Source: an uncultured Bacilli bacterium
Lineage (GTDB): Bacteria > Bacillota_I > Bacilli_A > RF39 > UBA660
DNA: 46,983 nt
Direction of reading: 5' to 3'
NCBI GenBank assembly: GCA_947631155.1
Contig: CANRKG010000010.1
Span: 1-46,983, forward strand
Position 1 is the first letter of the stretch. Every line of letters begins with the position of its first letter. The notes under the pieces are model-generated. The model worked only from the letters and a program-made list of their open reading frames with translations, did not search any database and was not told the origin of the DNA. The position numbers and the translations under genes are program-made. This document shows, piece by piece, positions 26,101-34,184 of the stretch.

Positions 26101-27685
26101 AAACGGTTATGAATATAGTCAATTATGGTTAGATAATGTTCCAAAAGTTTTATATTATAATAATGTAATTAAAAAGTATAAAAATGAAGTAAAACCATTT
26201 GATATTAATCCTGTAATTGGAGAATATGATGATCCTGAGCATCAGAGCCAGGGTGTTGTCTCATTACCAATAGCAGAGTGTGGAAATACGTTTATAATTG
26301 GAAATAGTGGTATGGGTAAAAACACCTTAATATCTACAATTATTTATTCTACAATTATTAATCATAGACCTGAAGAAGTTAATTTTTATTTAATTGATTT
26401 TGGGGCAGAAAAATTGAAAAAGTTTTCAAAGGCACCTCATGTAGGAGATGTTTTAAATGTAAATGATAAACATAAAATATCTTATTTATTTTATATGCTT
26501 GAAGCAGAATTGAATAAAAGAAAAAATTATTACTCAGTAAATGGTGGAGATTTTGCATCCGATATAAAAAGTGGGAAAAGTATTTTTCAAAATATTATTG
26601 TTATTTTATATGGAATGGAAGTATTTAGAGAAAACTTTGATGAAGTATACGAAAGTATATTTAGTACACTTACAAGAAATTGTACTAAATTTGGAATAAC
26701 CTTTATTGTGTCAGGAAATAGTTCTGGCTCATTAGGATATAGTATTGAAAATAATTTTCCAAAAAAGATTGTTTTAAATTTATCAGATACAACGGAATAT
26801 ACCAGTTATTTTGCTAATGCAATAATTCCTTCAAAAAATCCAGGTAGAGGTGTTGTTGATATTAATGGTGAATGTCGTGAATTTCAAACTGCAATAATAT
26901 TTAATGAAGATGATGAAAAGAAAAATTTAGATTATGTTATAAATAAACTTAATTCGATATTTAAATATAACGCTGAGCCAGTGCCAATTGTTCCAAAAAG
27001 ATTGGAATTATTATCTCTTAAAAAATATATGAAAGATTTAAATTCAGTTCCTTTAGGAGTTAACATTGTAACTGCACAAGTGGGATACTTTAATTTTAAT
27101 CAGAAAATTAATTTGATATCTTCTGAAAAGAAAGATGTCTTTGCAAAATTTACGTCAAAATTACTTCAAACATTACATTTTTATGCTAATACTAATATTA
27201 TAGTATTAAATTCATTAGATGATAGCAATATTAAGATACCAAATGGAATTACTTGTTATGATTCTAATTTTAAGAAAATTGTTCCTGTGTTACTAGCAAA
27301 TATAAATAAGATTAATAAGGCTCCATCACAAAAGAAATTCATAATTATAGTTTTAGGTTACTCAAAATTAAATTCACATTTAACAAAATTAAAAGAAGAA
27401 GATAAAAAAGTTAGTAATATAGATGATTTGATATTAAATACTCAAAATGATAGTTTTAAATTTGTATTATATGATAATTCAGATTTGTTTGGAAAATTAA
27501 TAAATGGTGCATTATCTGATATAGTAGATAACCAAAATGGTATATGGGTTGGAAATGATTTTGATTCACAATATAGTTTTGCATATGAAAATTCGTATTA
27601 TTTAAATAATATAAATCCAGGTAATGATACAATTGTTCTTGTAAAAGATGGTACACCAGAGTATCTAAAATTTCCTACCTTATAG
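23132..27685 (+). CDS. essC: type VII secretion ATPase EssC-like (FtsK/SpoIIIE family)
   Basis: Motor of the Bacillota type VII (T7SSb, ESX-like) system in the membrane. 1517 residues, the normal EssC size. Order: N-terminal FHA-like region (1-190, for example FGNDSKCDVVF and INKKRI), two membrane segments (about 262-283 and 294-317), then FtsK-type ATPase modules. D1 has Walker A AGMTGSGKSE near 707 and Walker B HLFIICDEF near 826. D2 has GNSGMGKN near 1056, with Asn in place of the Ser/Thr of GK[ST], and YGMEVF near 1160 in place of a DE Walker B. The third module lacks clear motifs. EsaB-like, WXG100 and acidic genes follow, which supports the call. EsaA, EssA and EssB are not seen in this window. 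Confidence 0.92.
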   Translation: MLLYILHSDRIYTFRLPKEVSGSYILTDCDSEGRVRNLANISSENGKWVINSNDEATLVSGNNYVNKLELNSFCFYTLKYLKKENIILYTLPGNDSSYNIYSVNFDTSLLFGNDSKCDVVFLSQNIAPKQFKINNNNGIWEYQNLSPNIPIYINKKRIDKSNLYSFDSIFVMGLNIVLLGNKLLISAPNGTLNFINNKIQKNSNQLCVPDSKTEEISKDFYNQNDYFSKSPVFRKKTEKYNITFLTPGEKIKNDGMSLMSQLVPAGLMSITSLVSVYYSIQNYSKGKLDKESYTTTMIMGVVMLLTGIVWPVIEYGASKIRNVITERVRVHNYKRYLKRKRKQLQTIVTEQKGILEFNSLSLAECENIIQKRTSYLYSRNIDSESFLSIRFGVGKIVSNIDFDYKRPELIVDNEKLLDRVDELIEEYKYINDAPFSINLKNESLAIINSSGYYNPLLNSVILQLITLHDYKNLKLVVFTSEFSSLNKIKNLNHCWSDDKTIRYFALNLKDAENISSELVKIFNKNKSSNGQSDKSNIPNYYLVISDCIEKYRGLSLVEKIMADGKNSGFSMLMFSEKMSNVPTGCDSFVVYSDTEGSYFKSEMEEGANFKFKPEFLDKSIDLNKCIELLSNIPIKIESEAQGLLPDKLGFLEMYGVGNLEQLNIINRWNTSSVVSSLSAPIGVDASSNVLTLDLHEKKHGPHGLIAGMTGSGKSEFIVTYILSLAINYSPKEVQFVLIDYKGGGLAGAFENRKTGVKLPHLVGTITNLDKSEMNRTLVSIKSELQRRQKKFNEAKELLNTGSIDIYKYQSLVREGTLKESMSHLFIICDEFAELKAQQPDFMDELVSAARIGRSLGIHLILATQKPSGVVDDQIWSNSKFKVCCKVQTVEDSKDMIMRPDAAYLKESGRFYLLVGYDQYFVEGQSGYSGVQYIPSSKAISKIDNSISFINNIGDIYKSISNKDDISKNNNQSLGEELNNILKYIVDISKENGYEYSQLWLDNVPKVLYYNNVIKKYKNEVKPFDINPVIGEYDDPEHQSQGVVSLPIAECGNTFIIGNSGMGKNTLISTIIYSTIINHRPEEVNFYLIDFGAEKLKKFSKAPHVGDVLNVNDKHKISYLFYMLEAELNKRKNYYSVNGGDFASDIKSGKSIFQNIIVILYGMEVFRENFDEVYESIFSTLTRNCTKFGITFIVSGNSSGSLGYSIENNFPKKIVLNLSDTTEYTSYFANAIIPSKNPGRGVVDINGECREFQTAIIFNEDDEKKNLDYVINKLNSIFKYNAEPVPIVPKRLELLSLKKYMKDLNSVPLGVNIVTAQVGYFNFNQKINLISSEKKDVFAKFTSKLLQTLHFYANTNIIVLNSLDDSNIKIPNGITCYDSNFKKIVPVLLANINKINKAPSQKKFIIIVLGYSKLNSHLTKLKEEDKKVSNIDDLILNTQNDSFKFVLYDNSDLFGKLINGALSDIVDNQNGIWVGNDFDSQYSFAYENSYYLNNINPGNDTIVLVKDGTPEYLKFPTL

Positions 27686-27705
27686 AAAGGAGCTAATAAT
27701 ATATT

Positions 27706-27954
27706 ATGAATAAAATATTAGTTACGATTTATGTACTCACCTTAAATGAAGAATTTGATGTTTTTTTGCCAATAGGCTTAAATACTAAAGAAGCTATTGA
27801 TTATATTCAAGATTCATTATGCGAATTATCTAATAATAATTATATAAAACAAGATAATGTTAATTTATATACAGCTAATGGATTAGTTATTAATCAAAAT
27901 AATATTGTAAAGTTTTCTGGATTAAAAAATGGAATAAAAGTGTTACTATATTAA
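27706..27954 (+). CDS. EsaB/YukD-like ubiquitin-fold protein
   Basis: 82 residues with the outline of the YukD/EsaB family, small ubiquitin-like cytosolic proteins of T7SSb loci: ILVTIYVLTLNEEFDVFLPIGLNTKEAIDYI at the start (positions 3-33; beta hairpin then helix) and FSGLKNGIKVLLY at the end. GKL-type strand order is as in YukD. The AAAGGAG lies 13 nt before the ATG, unusually far. It begins 20 bp after essC and is almost certainly on the same transcript. Sequence identity is low, so the call rests on size, pattern and place. Confidence 0.72.
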   Translation: MNKILVTIYVLTLNEEFDVFLPIGLNTKEAIDYIQDSLCELSNNNYIKQDNVNLYTANGLVINQNNIVKFSGLKNGIKVLLY

Positions 27955-28084
27955 AATGATAATTAATTATTTTGTTTAATTACTTTTAAGGTGTAAACTA
28001 TTAAGTTTTTCTTATATAAGTATTGATTTTTGACAAAAAATGTTGTAAGCTAATCATGTAATATATAATAGAAGGAGGATATAT

Positions 28085-28477
28085 ATGGCGATAATAACAA
28101 ATATAGTTACTGCACAAAAAAATTTAGATGGATACAAAACTAATGTTCCACCTACAGTTAATGAAGATGAAGTTGAAGTTCAAACTGATGCCAAAAATAC
28201 ATATAATGCAATTATGACTGATTATGCACAAATAAAAAAAGCGTTTGAAAGATTAGCAACTCAATTAACAAAGACAAAATCCAAGGTAAAAGGTTCTAAA
28301 CTTAAAAATAATCTTGATAAAGCCAGTAAAAAAGTATCAAATCAAGCAACATATTGTAGTAATAGAAGAAAAGAGTTAGAATCAGCGTTTGAATTTGCAG
28401 AAGTTGAAAGTAGAGTTAAAGACCTTGAGGAAAAACTTGCAACAGCAACAGAAAAAGCTAATAGTGAAGGACAATAA
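28085..28477 (+). CDS. helical T7SS-associated small protein, no WXG motif
   Basis: 130 residues, nearly all helical by composition: two long amphipathic stretches (about 45-75 and 95-127), the last a heptad-rich coil (AEVESRVKDLEEKLATATEKA). The N-terminal part has no WXG. No signal or membrane segment. It precedes a WXG100 protein by 30 bp, so it may be its partner, a substrate, or a chaperone. The start has a strong GAAGGAGG. The 130-bp gap upstream contains TTGACA (28030-28035) without a clear -10, so a separate promoter is possible but unproven. I do not recognise a named family. Confidence 0.65.
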   Translation: MAIITNIVTAQKNLDGYKTNVPPTVNEDEVEVQTDAKNTYNAIMTDYAQIKKAFERLATQLTKTKSKVKGSKLKNNLDKASKKVSNQATYCSNRRKELESAFEFAEVESRVKDLEEKLATATEKANSEGQ

Positions 28478-28507
28478 AAATATAAAATTAGGTGAAAGGA
28501 GATTGTT

Positions 28508-28810
28508 ATGGCAGAAAAACGTGGTGTAACAAAAAAAATTAAGCAAGATTTAATTGATATGGATGCTACACTTAAAGATTTAGATAAATATTTAAAACAA
28601 TTATATGATGATTTAAGAAAAATGATGGGTACATCAACAACAGGTTCTGGAATAGTGGGGCCACAATGGAATGGATCAAAAGCTAAAAGGTTCTATCAAA
28701 AAGCTGTGAAAAATTTAGAAAACAATATTAAGGATTATAATTATGCAGCTAATCTTATTCATCAACTAGATAGTTATTATATTGTAGTGGCAAATAAGGA
28801 TAGTTTATAG
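28508..28810 (+). CDS. WXG100 (ESAT-6-like) family protein
   Basis: 100 residues, the family's typical size. Two helices flank a turn GPQWNGSKAKRFYQ near residue 50-65, which holds the WxG signature (Trp-Asn-Gly). WXG100 proteins are secreted as helical-hairpin dimers by ESX/T7SS machines and act as effectors or carriers. AAAGGAG precedes the ATG. A C-terminal YxxxD/E export motif may be read in the YYIVVANKD end, but with uncertainty. Placed between the helical protein and the acidic protein and downstream of essC. Confidence 0.85.
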   Translation: MAEKRGVTKKIKQDLIDMDATLKDLDKYLKQLYDDLRKMMGTSTTGSGIVGPQWNGSKAKRFYQKAVKNLENNIKDYNYAANLIHQLDSYYIVVANKDSL

Positions 28811-28821
28811 GATATTAGAAT

Positions 28822-29139
28822 ATGATTAAATTAAGTGAAGAAGCAAAAAAAGCATATGCTAAGTATGTTGGACCAGATGGTAGATTGATTATTGATGATA
28901 GCCTTCCAGCTGATTTAAAAGATACTTTTCAGTTTTTTAATGAAAAGGGCATTAATATTCTAGATATGAACATTGATGATAGTTCAGCAGAAACATTAGA
29001 TAACGATGTTGAAGTTTTAGATGATGATTCAGATGATGATTTATTATCTGATGATAGTACAGATTTATCTGATGATAGTAATATTGTTGAAGATGATTCA
29101 GATGTTGATTTAGATAGTTTAAATAATTTGTTTAGTTAA
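28822..29139 (+). CDS. small acidic protein of the type VII locus
   Basis: 105 residues. The first half (SEEAKKAYAKYVGPDGRLIIDDSLPADLKDTFQFFNE, about 4-41) is a short folded-looking domain. From about 60 it is an Asp/Ser/Leu low-complexity tail (for example DDDSDDDLLSDDSTD), very acidic. No signal peptide. It starts 12 bp after the WXG100 stop and ends the locus. A role as substrate chaperone or substrate is only a guess from its place. The name of the family is not known to me. Confidence 0.65.
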   Translation: MIKLSEEAKKAYAKYVGPDGRLIIDDSLPADLKDTFQFFNEKGINILDMNIDDSSAETLDNDVEVLDDDSDDDLLSDDSTDLSDDSNIVEDDSDVDLDSLNNLFS

Positions 29140-29263
29140 TACAGCATATTGCAAATTTTAATTATTTAGGAACTAGAGATAGTTCTTTTTTATTTTATAC
29201 TTATACAAACAATTAAAAAATTTACTATTTTTTGTAAACTAAATACTAAATTTAAAAAAAATA

Positions 29264-29292
29264 TTGACATAAAGAAATCAATATGCTATATT
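29264..29292 (+). promoter_or_regulatory. strong promoter of the structured RNA
   Basis: TTGACA (29264-29269), exactly 17 bp, TATATT (29287-29292) with TG one base upstream (extended -10). Start expected at about 29299. No protein-coding start with a ribosome site follows for over 500 bp. Confidence 0.78.
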
Positions 29293-29298
29293 GATATT

Positions 29299-29790
29299 GT
29301 CAAAGATAAGGATAGGTGGTTTATATATATTATAGACTGAATCTAGAATTATTTTTGAATATTATCACATATATTAATAAAAGTAATGATTTGTTTTTTA
29401 ATCAATACTGTATGTTCAAGTTACTTTTTTAGTAATTTGAACGGTTCATATTATTAATATATTTTAGTGATATGCACAGATGTATGAAATCTGACAGTAG
29501 GTATTTATTACGTATTACAATATTTAAGTTATTGTATTTTATGGTGATTAATCTATATCCAGTCGATACGTATCGCCCAATATTATGATGTATTGGAAAT
29601 GAGGTAATAAATATTGAAAACGAGAGATGGACTCGGGAAATGTTTTAGGATAAAACAGCAGTTGTTACTGTAAATAAACTCGGATTTTATTAAAAATTAG
29701 CTACTTTTAGTAAAATTGAGAAACCATTGAATATAATTGTTTAATATTATAGGGTTTTGGCAGAAGCGTGATTAAACTTCTGTTTTTTTA
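29299..29790 (+). ncRNA. candidate large structured non-coding RNA, about 490 nt
   Basis: Non-coding in all frames (no ORF of 60 codons) yet bounded by a consensus promoter and an intrinsic terminator (CAGAAG 29761-29766 with CTTCTG 29777-29782, then seven T). Helices read by eye: GTTCAAGTTACT (29414-29425)/AGTAATTTGAAC (29431-29442); TATTTATTAC (29502-29511) with GTAATAAATA (29604-29613), enclosing TACAATA/TATTGTA (29516-29536), a self-complementary CGATACGTATCG (29564-29575) and CCAATA/TATTGG (29577-29596); GTTTTA/TAAAAC (29642-29656); and CTC..ATTTTATTAAAA (29679-29695) with TTTTAGTAAAAT.GAG (29705-29720). I see no RNase P, tmRNA, SRP, 6S or known riboswitch core. Size fits large RNAs such as OLE or ROOL but no motif proves it. 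Confidence 0.6.
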
Positions 29791-29819
29791 TTGACAAATA
29801 AATAAAAATGTTGTAATAT
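29791..29819 (+). promoter_or_regulatory. promoter ahead of the RsmC-like gene
   Basis: TTGACA (29791-29796), 17 bp, TAATAT (29814-29819). It directly follows the terminator T-run of the structured RNA. Start expected near 29826. Confidence 0.7.
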
Positions 29820-29827
29820 ATGTTTAC

Positions 29828-29872
29828 GAAAGGAGACAACTATAAAATTAATTAAAGTTGTCTCTTTCTTTT
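29828..29872 (+). terminator. terminator-like hairpin at the very start of the RsmC-like transcript
   Basis: GAAAGGAGACAACT pairs with AGTTGTCTCTTTC (one bulged G), loop of about 14, followed by TTTTT. The hairpin begins within a few nt of the predicted start site and its 5' strand carries AAAGGAG. It would act as an early terminator, attenuator or short RNA; the gene's own ribosome site lies just past it at about 29880. Confidence 0.6.
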
Positions 29873-29890
29873 TGCATTTGGAGAGGTTTT

Positions 29891-30475
29891 ATGGGACAAT
29901 ACTTTACTAATGAAAAATTACCTAGTAATATAAGAAAAACTAGTTGTATAGTTCGAAAAAACAAATTTATATTTTTAACAGATAATGGGGTTTTTTCTAA
30001 GGAAGGATTGGACTTTGGCAGTAGACTTGTTCTTGAATCCATCCCGCTTGAAGAAGTTGGAGCTAAGGTCTTGGATATGGGTTGTGGCTATGGTGTTTTT
30101 GGTATTGTTATAAATAAACTAGTTGGTTCATCAGTTGATATGGTAGATGTTAACTTGCGTGCGTTACATTTGGCTTCTTTAAACGCCAAAGAAAATCACT
30201 GTGATAATGTTCATATTTTTGAAAGTGATTGTTACAGTAATATTACTTCAAAATATAATACGATTATTACTAATCCTCCAATTCGTGCTGGTAAAAAAAT
30301 AGTTTATGAAATTCTTATGAATGCAAAAAATTATTTAGAACCTAACGGAACTCTTTTTTTAGTAATTAGAAAAGAGCAGGGTGCTAAATCGCTAATATCC
30401 GACTTAAAAACAGTGTATAATGTTGAGATATTGGAAAAGAAAAAAGGATTTTTCGTATTAAAATGTATTTTATAG
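29891..30475 (+). CDS. RsmC-like class I SAM-dependent methyltransferase (YbxB type)
   Basis: 194 residues, matching the single-domain YbxB family that stands between rplL and rpoB in Bacilli. Seen: VFSKEGLDFGSRLVLESIPL (positions 37-56, key FSKxxxDFGSRLL), VLDMGCGYGVFGI (motif I, SAM), VDMVDVNLRALHLA (motif II) and IITNPPIRAGKK (the NPP[FYIW] signature of rRNA guanine-N2 methyltransferases). It probably methylates a base in rRNA. The ATG at 29891 follows GAGAGG by 4 nt; an upstream TTG in frame (29858) lies inside the hairpin and is rejected. Its stop overlaps the rpoB promoter. Confidence 0.88.
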   Translation: MGQYFTNEKLPSNIRKTSCIVRKNKFIFLTDNGVFSKEGLDFGSRLVLESIPLEEVGAKVLDMGCGYGVFGIVINKLVGSSVDMVDVNLRALHLASLNAKENHCDNVHIFESDCYSNITSKYNTIITNPPIRAGKKIVYEILMNAKNYLEPNGTLFLVIRKEQGAKSLISDLKTVYNVEILEKKKGFFVLKCIL

Positions 30476-30504
30476 TTGACTTGTTTACAGATTTATGTTA
30501 TTAA
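30476..30504 (+). promoter_or_regulatory. promoter of rpoB-rpoC
   Basis: TTGACT (30476-30481) starts just after the previous stop; 17 bp on, TATTAA (30499-30504) has TG upstream. It lies 72 bp before the rpoB start. Confidence 0.6.
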
Positions 30505-30575
30505 TATAAATTGGCAGCGTGTTATTTTTAATGCGATTTTGTTCTTTAAAAATTAAATTGTTTGGGGTGAAAATA

Positions 30576-33500
30576 GTGTCATATAAAATTGTAAAATGTG
30601 GTGACCATAGAGAAAGAAGAAATTTCTCTAAAATAAGAAATACTTATGAATTAAAAGATTTGCTAGAAATTCAAAAAAAATCATACGAGTGGTTTAAAAC
30701 TACTGGTATTAAAGAGGTTTTTCAAGATTTATTTCCTGTTGAAAATTTTTCAGGAACTCTAAAATTAGAATTTGGAGATTATCACTTTGAAGAACCTAGA
30801 TATTCTATTAAGGAAAGTAAAGATAGAGAAACTACTTATTCTGCACCTTTGAAAGTAGAAGTTCGTCTTTTCAATCATGAAACAGGAGAAGTTAAGGAAC
30901 AAGAAATTTTTATGGGTGATATGCCTATCATGACTGAAAGTGGTACTTTTGTTATTAATGGTGCTGAGCGTGTTATTGTTTCACAATTGGTAAGATCTCC
31001 AAGTGTGTATTTTAATCGTGAAATTGATAAAAATGGTCGTGAGTTAATTACTTCACAAATTATACCAACACGTGGAACTTGGTTAGAGTTTGAAACAGAT
31101 GCAAGAGATGTATTATATGTTAGAATTGATAGAACTAGAAAAGTTACTCTTACAACATTATTAAGAGCTTTTGGTCTATCTAGTGATGAAGATATTTTAA
31201 AGGTATTTGGTGATGATGAGTTTTTAAAGAATACAATTGCTAAAGATTCTACTAAAAATACAGATGAAGCTTTAATTGAAATATATGAAAAATTAAGACC
31301 TGGAGAACCAGCCACTATAGATTCATCTAAAAACCAGATTATTACTAGATTCTTTGATGAATTTAGATATGATTTAGCTCGTGTAGGTAGATATAAATTT
31401 AATCGTAAGCTTAATGTTATGGATAGACTTTTAGGACAAACTTTAGCTGAAGATATTAAAGTTTCAGGAAATGTAGTTTGTGCTAAAGGAACAGTTATTA
31501 CTAAAGCTTTATTAGAAGAATTAAAAGAAGTTTTTGCTACTGGTTATGGAAAAGTTGAAGTTAATATAAACGAAGAATTAGATACATACAATAAAGTTCA
31601 ACAGATTAAAATTGTTGATCCATCTGATAAAAAGAAAAAAATAATAGTTATTGGTAATGATCAAGACATTTCTGAAAAGAGATTAACTATTTCAGATGTT
31701 TATGCAGCTGTATCTTACTATCTAAATTTATTACATGGAGTAGGAAACTTTGATGAGATTGATCATTTAGGAAACAGACGTATCCGTCAAGTTGGAGAAT
31801 TATTACAAAATCAATTTAGAATTGGTGTTTCTCGTATGGAACGTGTTATTCGTGAAAGAATGACTACTCAAGAAATGGAAGAAGTAACTCCAAAAACATT
31901 AATTAATATTCGCCCTGTGACAGCAGCTATGAAAGAATTCTTTGGTAGTTCACAACTTTCTCAATTCATGGATCAAACTAATCCGATTGCCGAACTTACT
32001 AATAAACGTCGTTTATCTGCCTTAGGTCCAGGTGGTTTATCTCGTGATCGTGCTGGAGTTGAAGTACGTGATGTTAATACTTCTCACTATGGTAGAATTT
32101 GTCCAATTGAATCTCCTGAAGGTCCAAATATAGGTCTTATCACATCATTAGCAAGTTATGCCAAAGTGGATGAATATGGATTTATTATGACTCCATATCG
32201 TAAAGTTATAGATTGTAAAATTACTGATACGGTAGAATATTTAACAGCAGATGAAGAAGAAGATTATATTATTTCTCAATCTACAGTTAATACAAATAAA
32301 GATAATGTTATTATTGATGAACAAGTAAATGCAAGACTTCGAGGAGAAAATATTTTAGCAAAACCTGAACAAGTAGATTATATAGATGTAAGTCCACAAC
32401 AAGTTGTCTCAGTTACAACAAGTTGTATTCCATTCTTGGAACATGATGATGCTACTCGTGCTCTTATGGGAGCTAACATGCAACGTCAAGCAATGCCACT
32501 TATTAAAACAGAAGCTCCATTTATTGGAACTGGTGTAGAACACATTGCAGCAAAAGATTCAGGTGTATGTATTGTTGCTAAAAATAATGGTGTAGTTGAA
32601 TATGCTGATGCTAAAAAAATAGTTGTAAAAACAAAAGAAGGTAGCGATACTTATCAATTGTCTAATTTTGAGCTAGCTAACGCTGGTATTTGTAATCATC
32701 AAAGACCAATTGTAAAAGTTGGCGATAAAGTAAAAGCTGGAGAAACGATTTTAGCTGATGGTAACTCTACTGATAAAGGAGAACTAGCTTTAGGTAAAAA
32801 CATGGTAGTTGCCTTTATGACATTTAATGGATACAATTATGAAGATGCTGTAATTTTAAATGAAAATTTAGTAAAAGATGATAAATTAACTTCTCTTCAC
32901 TTAGAAGATTATGAAATGCAATGTCGTGAAACAAAATTAGGACCAGAAGAAATTACTAGAGATATTCCTAATGTTAGCGAAGAAGCAAGAAAGAACTTAG
33001 ATGAAAATGGTATTATTACTATTGGTACTGAAGTTAAAGAAGGAGATATCTTAGTTGGAAAAGTTACACCTAAGGGTATGGCCGAATTAACTTCCGAAGA
33101 AAAGTTATTACATGCTATTTTTGGAGAAAAAACTCGTGAAGTTCGTGATACATCTTTACGTGTCCCACATGGTGGAGATGGTATCGTTCATGATATTAAA
33201 ATTTATTCTCGTAAAGATAATGATGAATTACCAGCAGGAGTATCAAAAGTTATTCGAGTATATATTATTCAAAAACGTAAAATTCAAGTTGGAGATAAAA
33301 TGTCTGGACGACATGGTAATAAAGGTGTTATCTCACTTATTCTTCCAGAAGAGGATATGCCTTACTTACCAGATGGTACGCCAGTAGATATTATGCTTAA
33401 TCCACAAGGTGTTCCATCTCGTATGAATTTAGGACAGATTCTTGAATTACATATGGGTATGGCTGCTAAAAAATTAGGTGTTCACATCGCAACTCCAGTA

Positions 33501-34184
33501 TTTGATGGAGCTAAAATTGAAGATATTGAGGCAACTATGAAAGAAGCTGGTATGGACGAAGATGGAAAAACAGTTCTATATGATGGTAGAACAGGAGAAC
33601 CATTTGATAATCGTATTGCTGTTGGTGTTATGTACATGATTAAATTACACCACATGGTTGATGATAAAATCCACGCAAGAAGTACTGGTCCATATTCAAT
33701 GGTTACTCAACAACCACTTGGTGGTAAAGCTCAATTTGGTGGACAGAGATTTGGTGAAATGGAAGTTTGGGCATTGTATGCTTATGGTGCTGCTCATACT
33801 TTACAAGAAATTTTAACAGTTAAGTCAGATGATGTTGTAGGTCGTGTTAAAGTTTATGAATCAATTGTTAAAGGTCAAGAGATTAATCAAGCTGGTGTTC
33901 CAGAGTCATTTAGAGTATTGATGAAAGAATTCCAAGCTTTAGGACTTGATATTTCAATCATTAATGATCAGGGTGAAAATTTACAACTAAAAGAAATTGA
34001 GTCTGAAGAAGATAAAGAAGATACCAATTTATCAATAGATGAAATTGATACACCGCCTATTGCTATACCTACTCAACAACCAGAAGAGTTAGATGAAAAA
34101 GTCGAAACAGAAGATGAAGAAGATATAGATGATGAATATTCATTAGAAATAGATGAAAGTTTAGAGGAAGGAGCTGATATTTAA
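30576..34184 (+). CDS. rpoB: DNA-directed RNA polymerase subunit beta
   Basis: Catalytic core subunit of RNA polymerase with rpoC. About 1202 residues. Seen: [10 protein letters not shown] near 30, the rifampicin-pocket region [40 protein letters not shown] (about residues 448-487), [10 protein letters not shown], and the C-terminal region [15 protein letters not shown] and [19 protein letters not shown]. The C-terminus carries an acidic tail ([18 protein letters not shown]-type) of about 60 residues. Start: GTG at 30576, 6-7 nt after GGGGTG; this aligns with Bacillus subtilis MTGQLVQYGRHRQRR, nine residues before the conserved Gly. An upstream in-frame ATG at 30519 is rejected. The stop overlaps rpoC by one base. 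Confidence 0.97.
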   Translation: MSYKIVKCGDHRERRNFSKIRNTYELKDLLEIQKKSYEWFKTTGIKEVFQDLFPVENFSGTLKLEFGDYHFEEPRYSIKESKDRETTYSAPLKVEVRLFNHETGEVKEQEIFMGDMPIMTESGTFVINGAERVIVSQLVRSPSVYFNREIDKNGRELITSQIIPTRGTWLEFETDARDVLYVRIDRTRKVTLTTLLRAFGLSSDEDILKVFGDDEFLKNTIAKDSTKNTDEALIEIYEKLRPGEPATIDSSKNQIITRFFDEFRYDLARVGRYKFNRKLNVMDRLLGQTLAEDIKVSGNVVCAKGTVITKALLEELKEVFATGYGKVEVNINEELDTYNKVQQIKIVDPSDKKKKIIVIGNDQDISEKRLTISDVYAAVSYYLNLLHGVGNFDEIDHLGNRRIRQVGELLQNQFRIGVSRMERVIRERMTTQEMEEVTPKTLINIRPVTAAMKEFFGSSQLSQFMDQTNPIAELTNKRRLSALGPGGLSRDRAGVEVRDVNTSHYGRICPIESPEGPNIGLITSLASYAKVDEYGFIMTPYRKVIDCKITDTVEYLTADEEEDYIISQSTVNTNKDNVIIDEQVNARLRGENILAKPEQVDYIDVSPQQVVSVTTSCIPFLEHDDATRALMGANMQRQAMPLIKTEAPFIGTGVEHIAAKDSGVCIVAKNNGVVEYADAKKIVVKTKEGSDTYQLSNFELANAGICNHQRPIVKVGDKVKAGETILADGNSTDKGELALGKNMVVAFMTFNGYNYEDAVILNENLVKDDKLTSLHLEDYEMQCRETKLGPEEITRDIPNVSEEARKNLDENGIITIGTEVKEGDILVGKVTPKGMAELTSEEKLLHAIFGEKTREVRDTSLRVPHGGDGIVHDIKIYSRKDNDELPAGVSKVIRVYIIQKRKIQVGDKMSGRHGNKGVISLILPEEDMPYLPDGTPVDIMLNPQGVPSRMNLGQILELHMGMAAKKLGVHIATPVFDGAKIEDIEATMKEAGMDEDGKTVLYDGRTGEPFDNRIAVGVMYMIKLHHMVDDKIHARSTGPYSMVTQQPLGGKAQFGGQRFGEMEVWALYAYGAAHTLQEILTVKSDDVVGRVKVYESIVKGQEINQAGVPESFRVLMKEFQALGLDISIINDQGENLQLKEIESEEDKEDTNLSIDEIDTPPIAIPTQQPEELDEKVETEDEEDIDDEYSLEIDESLEEGADI

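Noticed and set aside
29299-29790. RNase P RNA, tmRNA, 6S, SRP RNA or T-box identity for the structured RNA
   Set aside because: None of their conserved cores could be found by eye (such as the RNase P GAAAGTCC segment, the tmRNA CCA-end and tag region, or the T-box GGTGGNACC).
30875-31315. Minus-strand ORF of 146 codons within rpoB
   Set aside because: Antisense shadow of a conserved coding stretch; no ribosome site.
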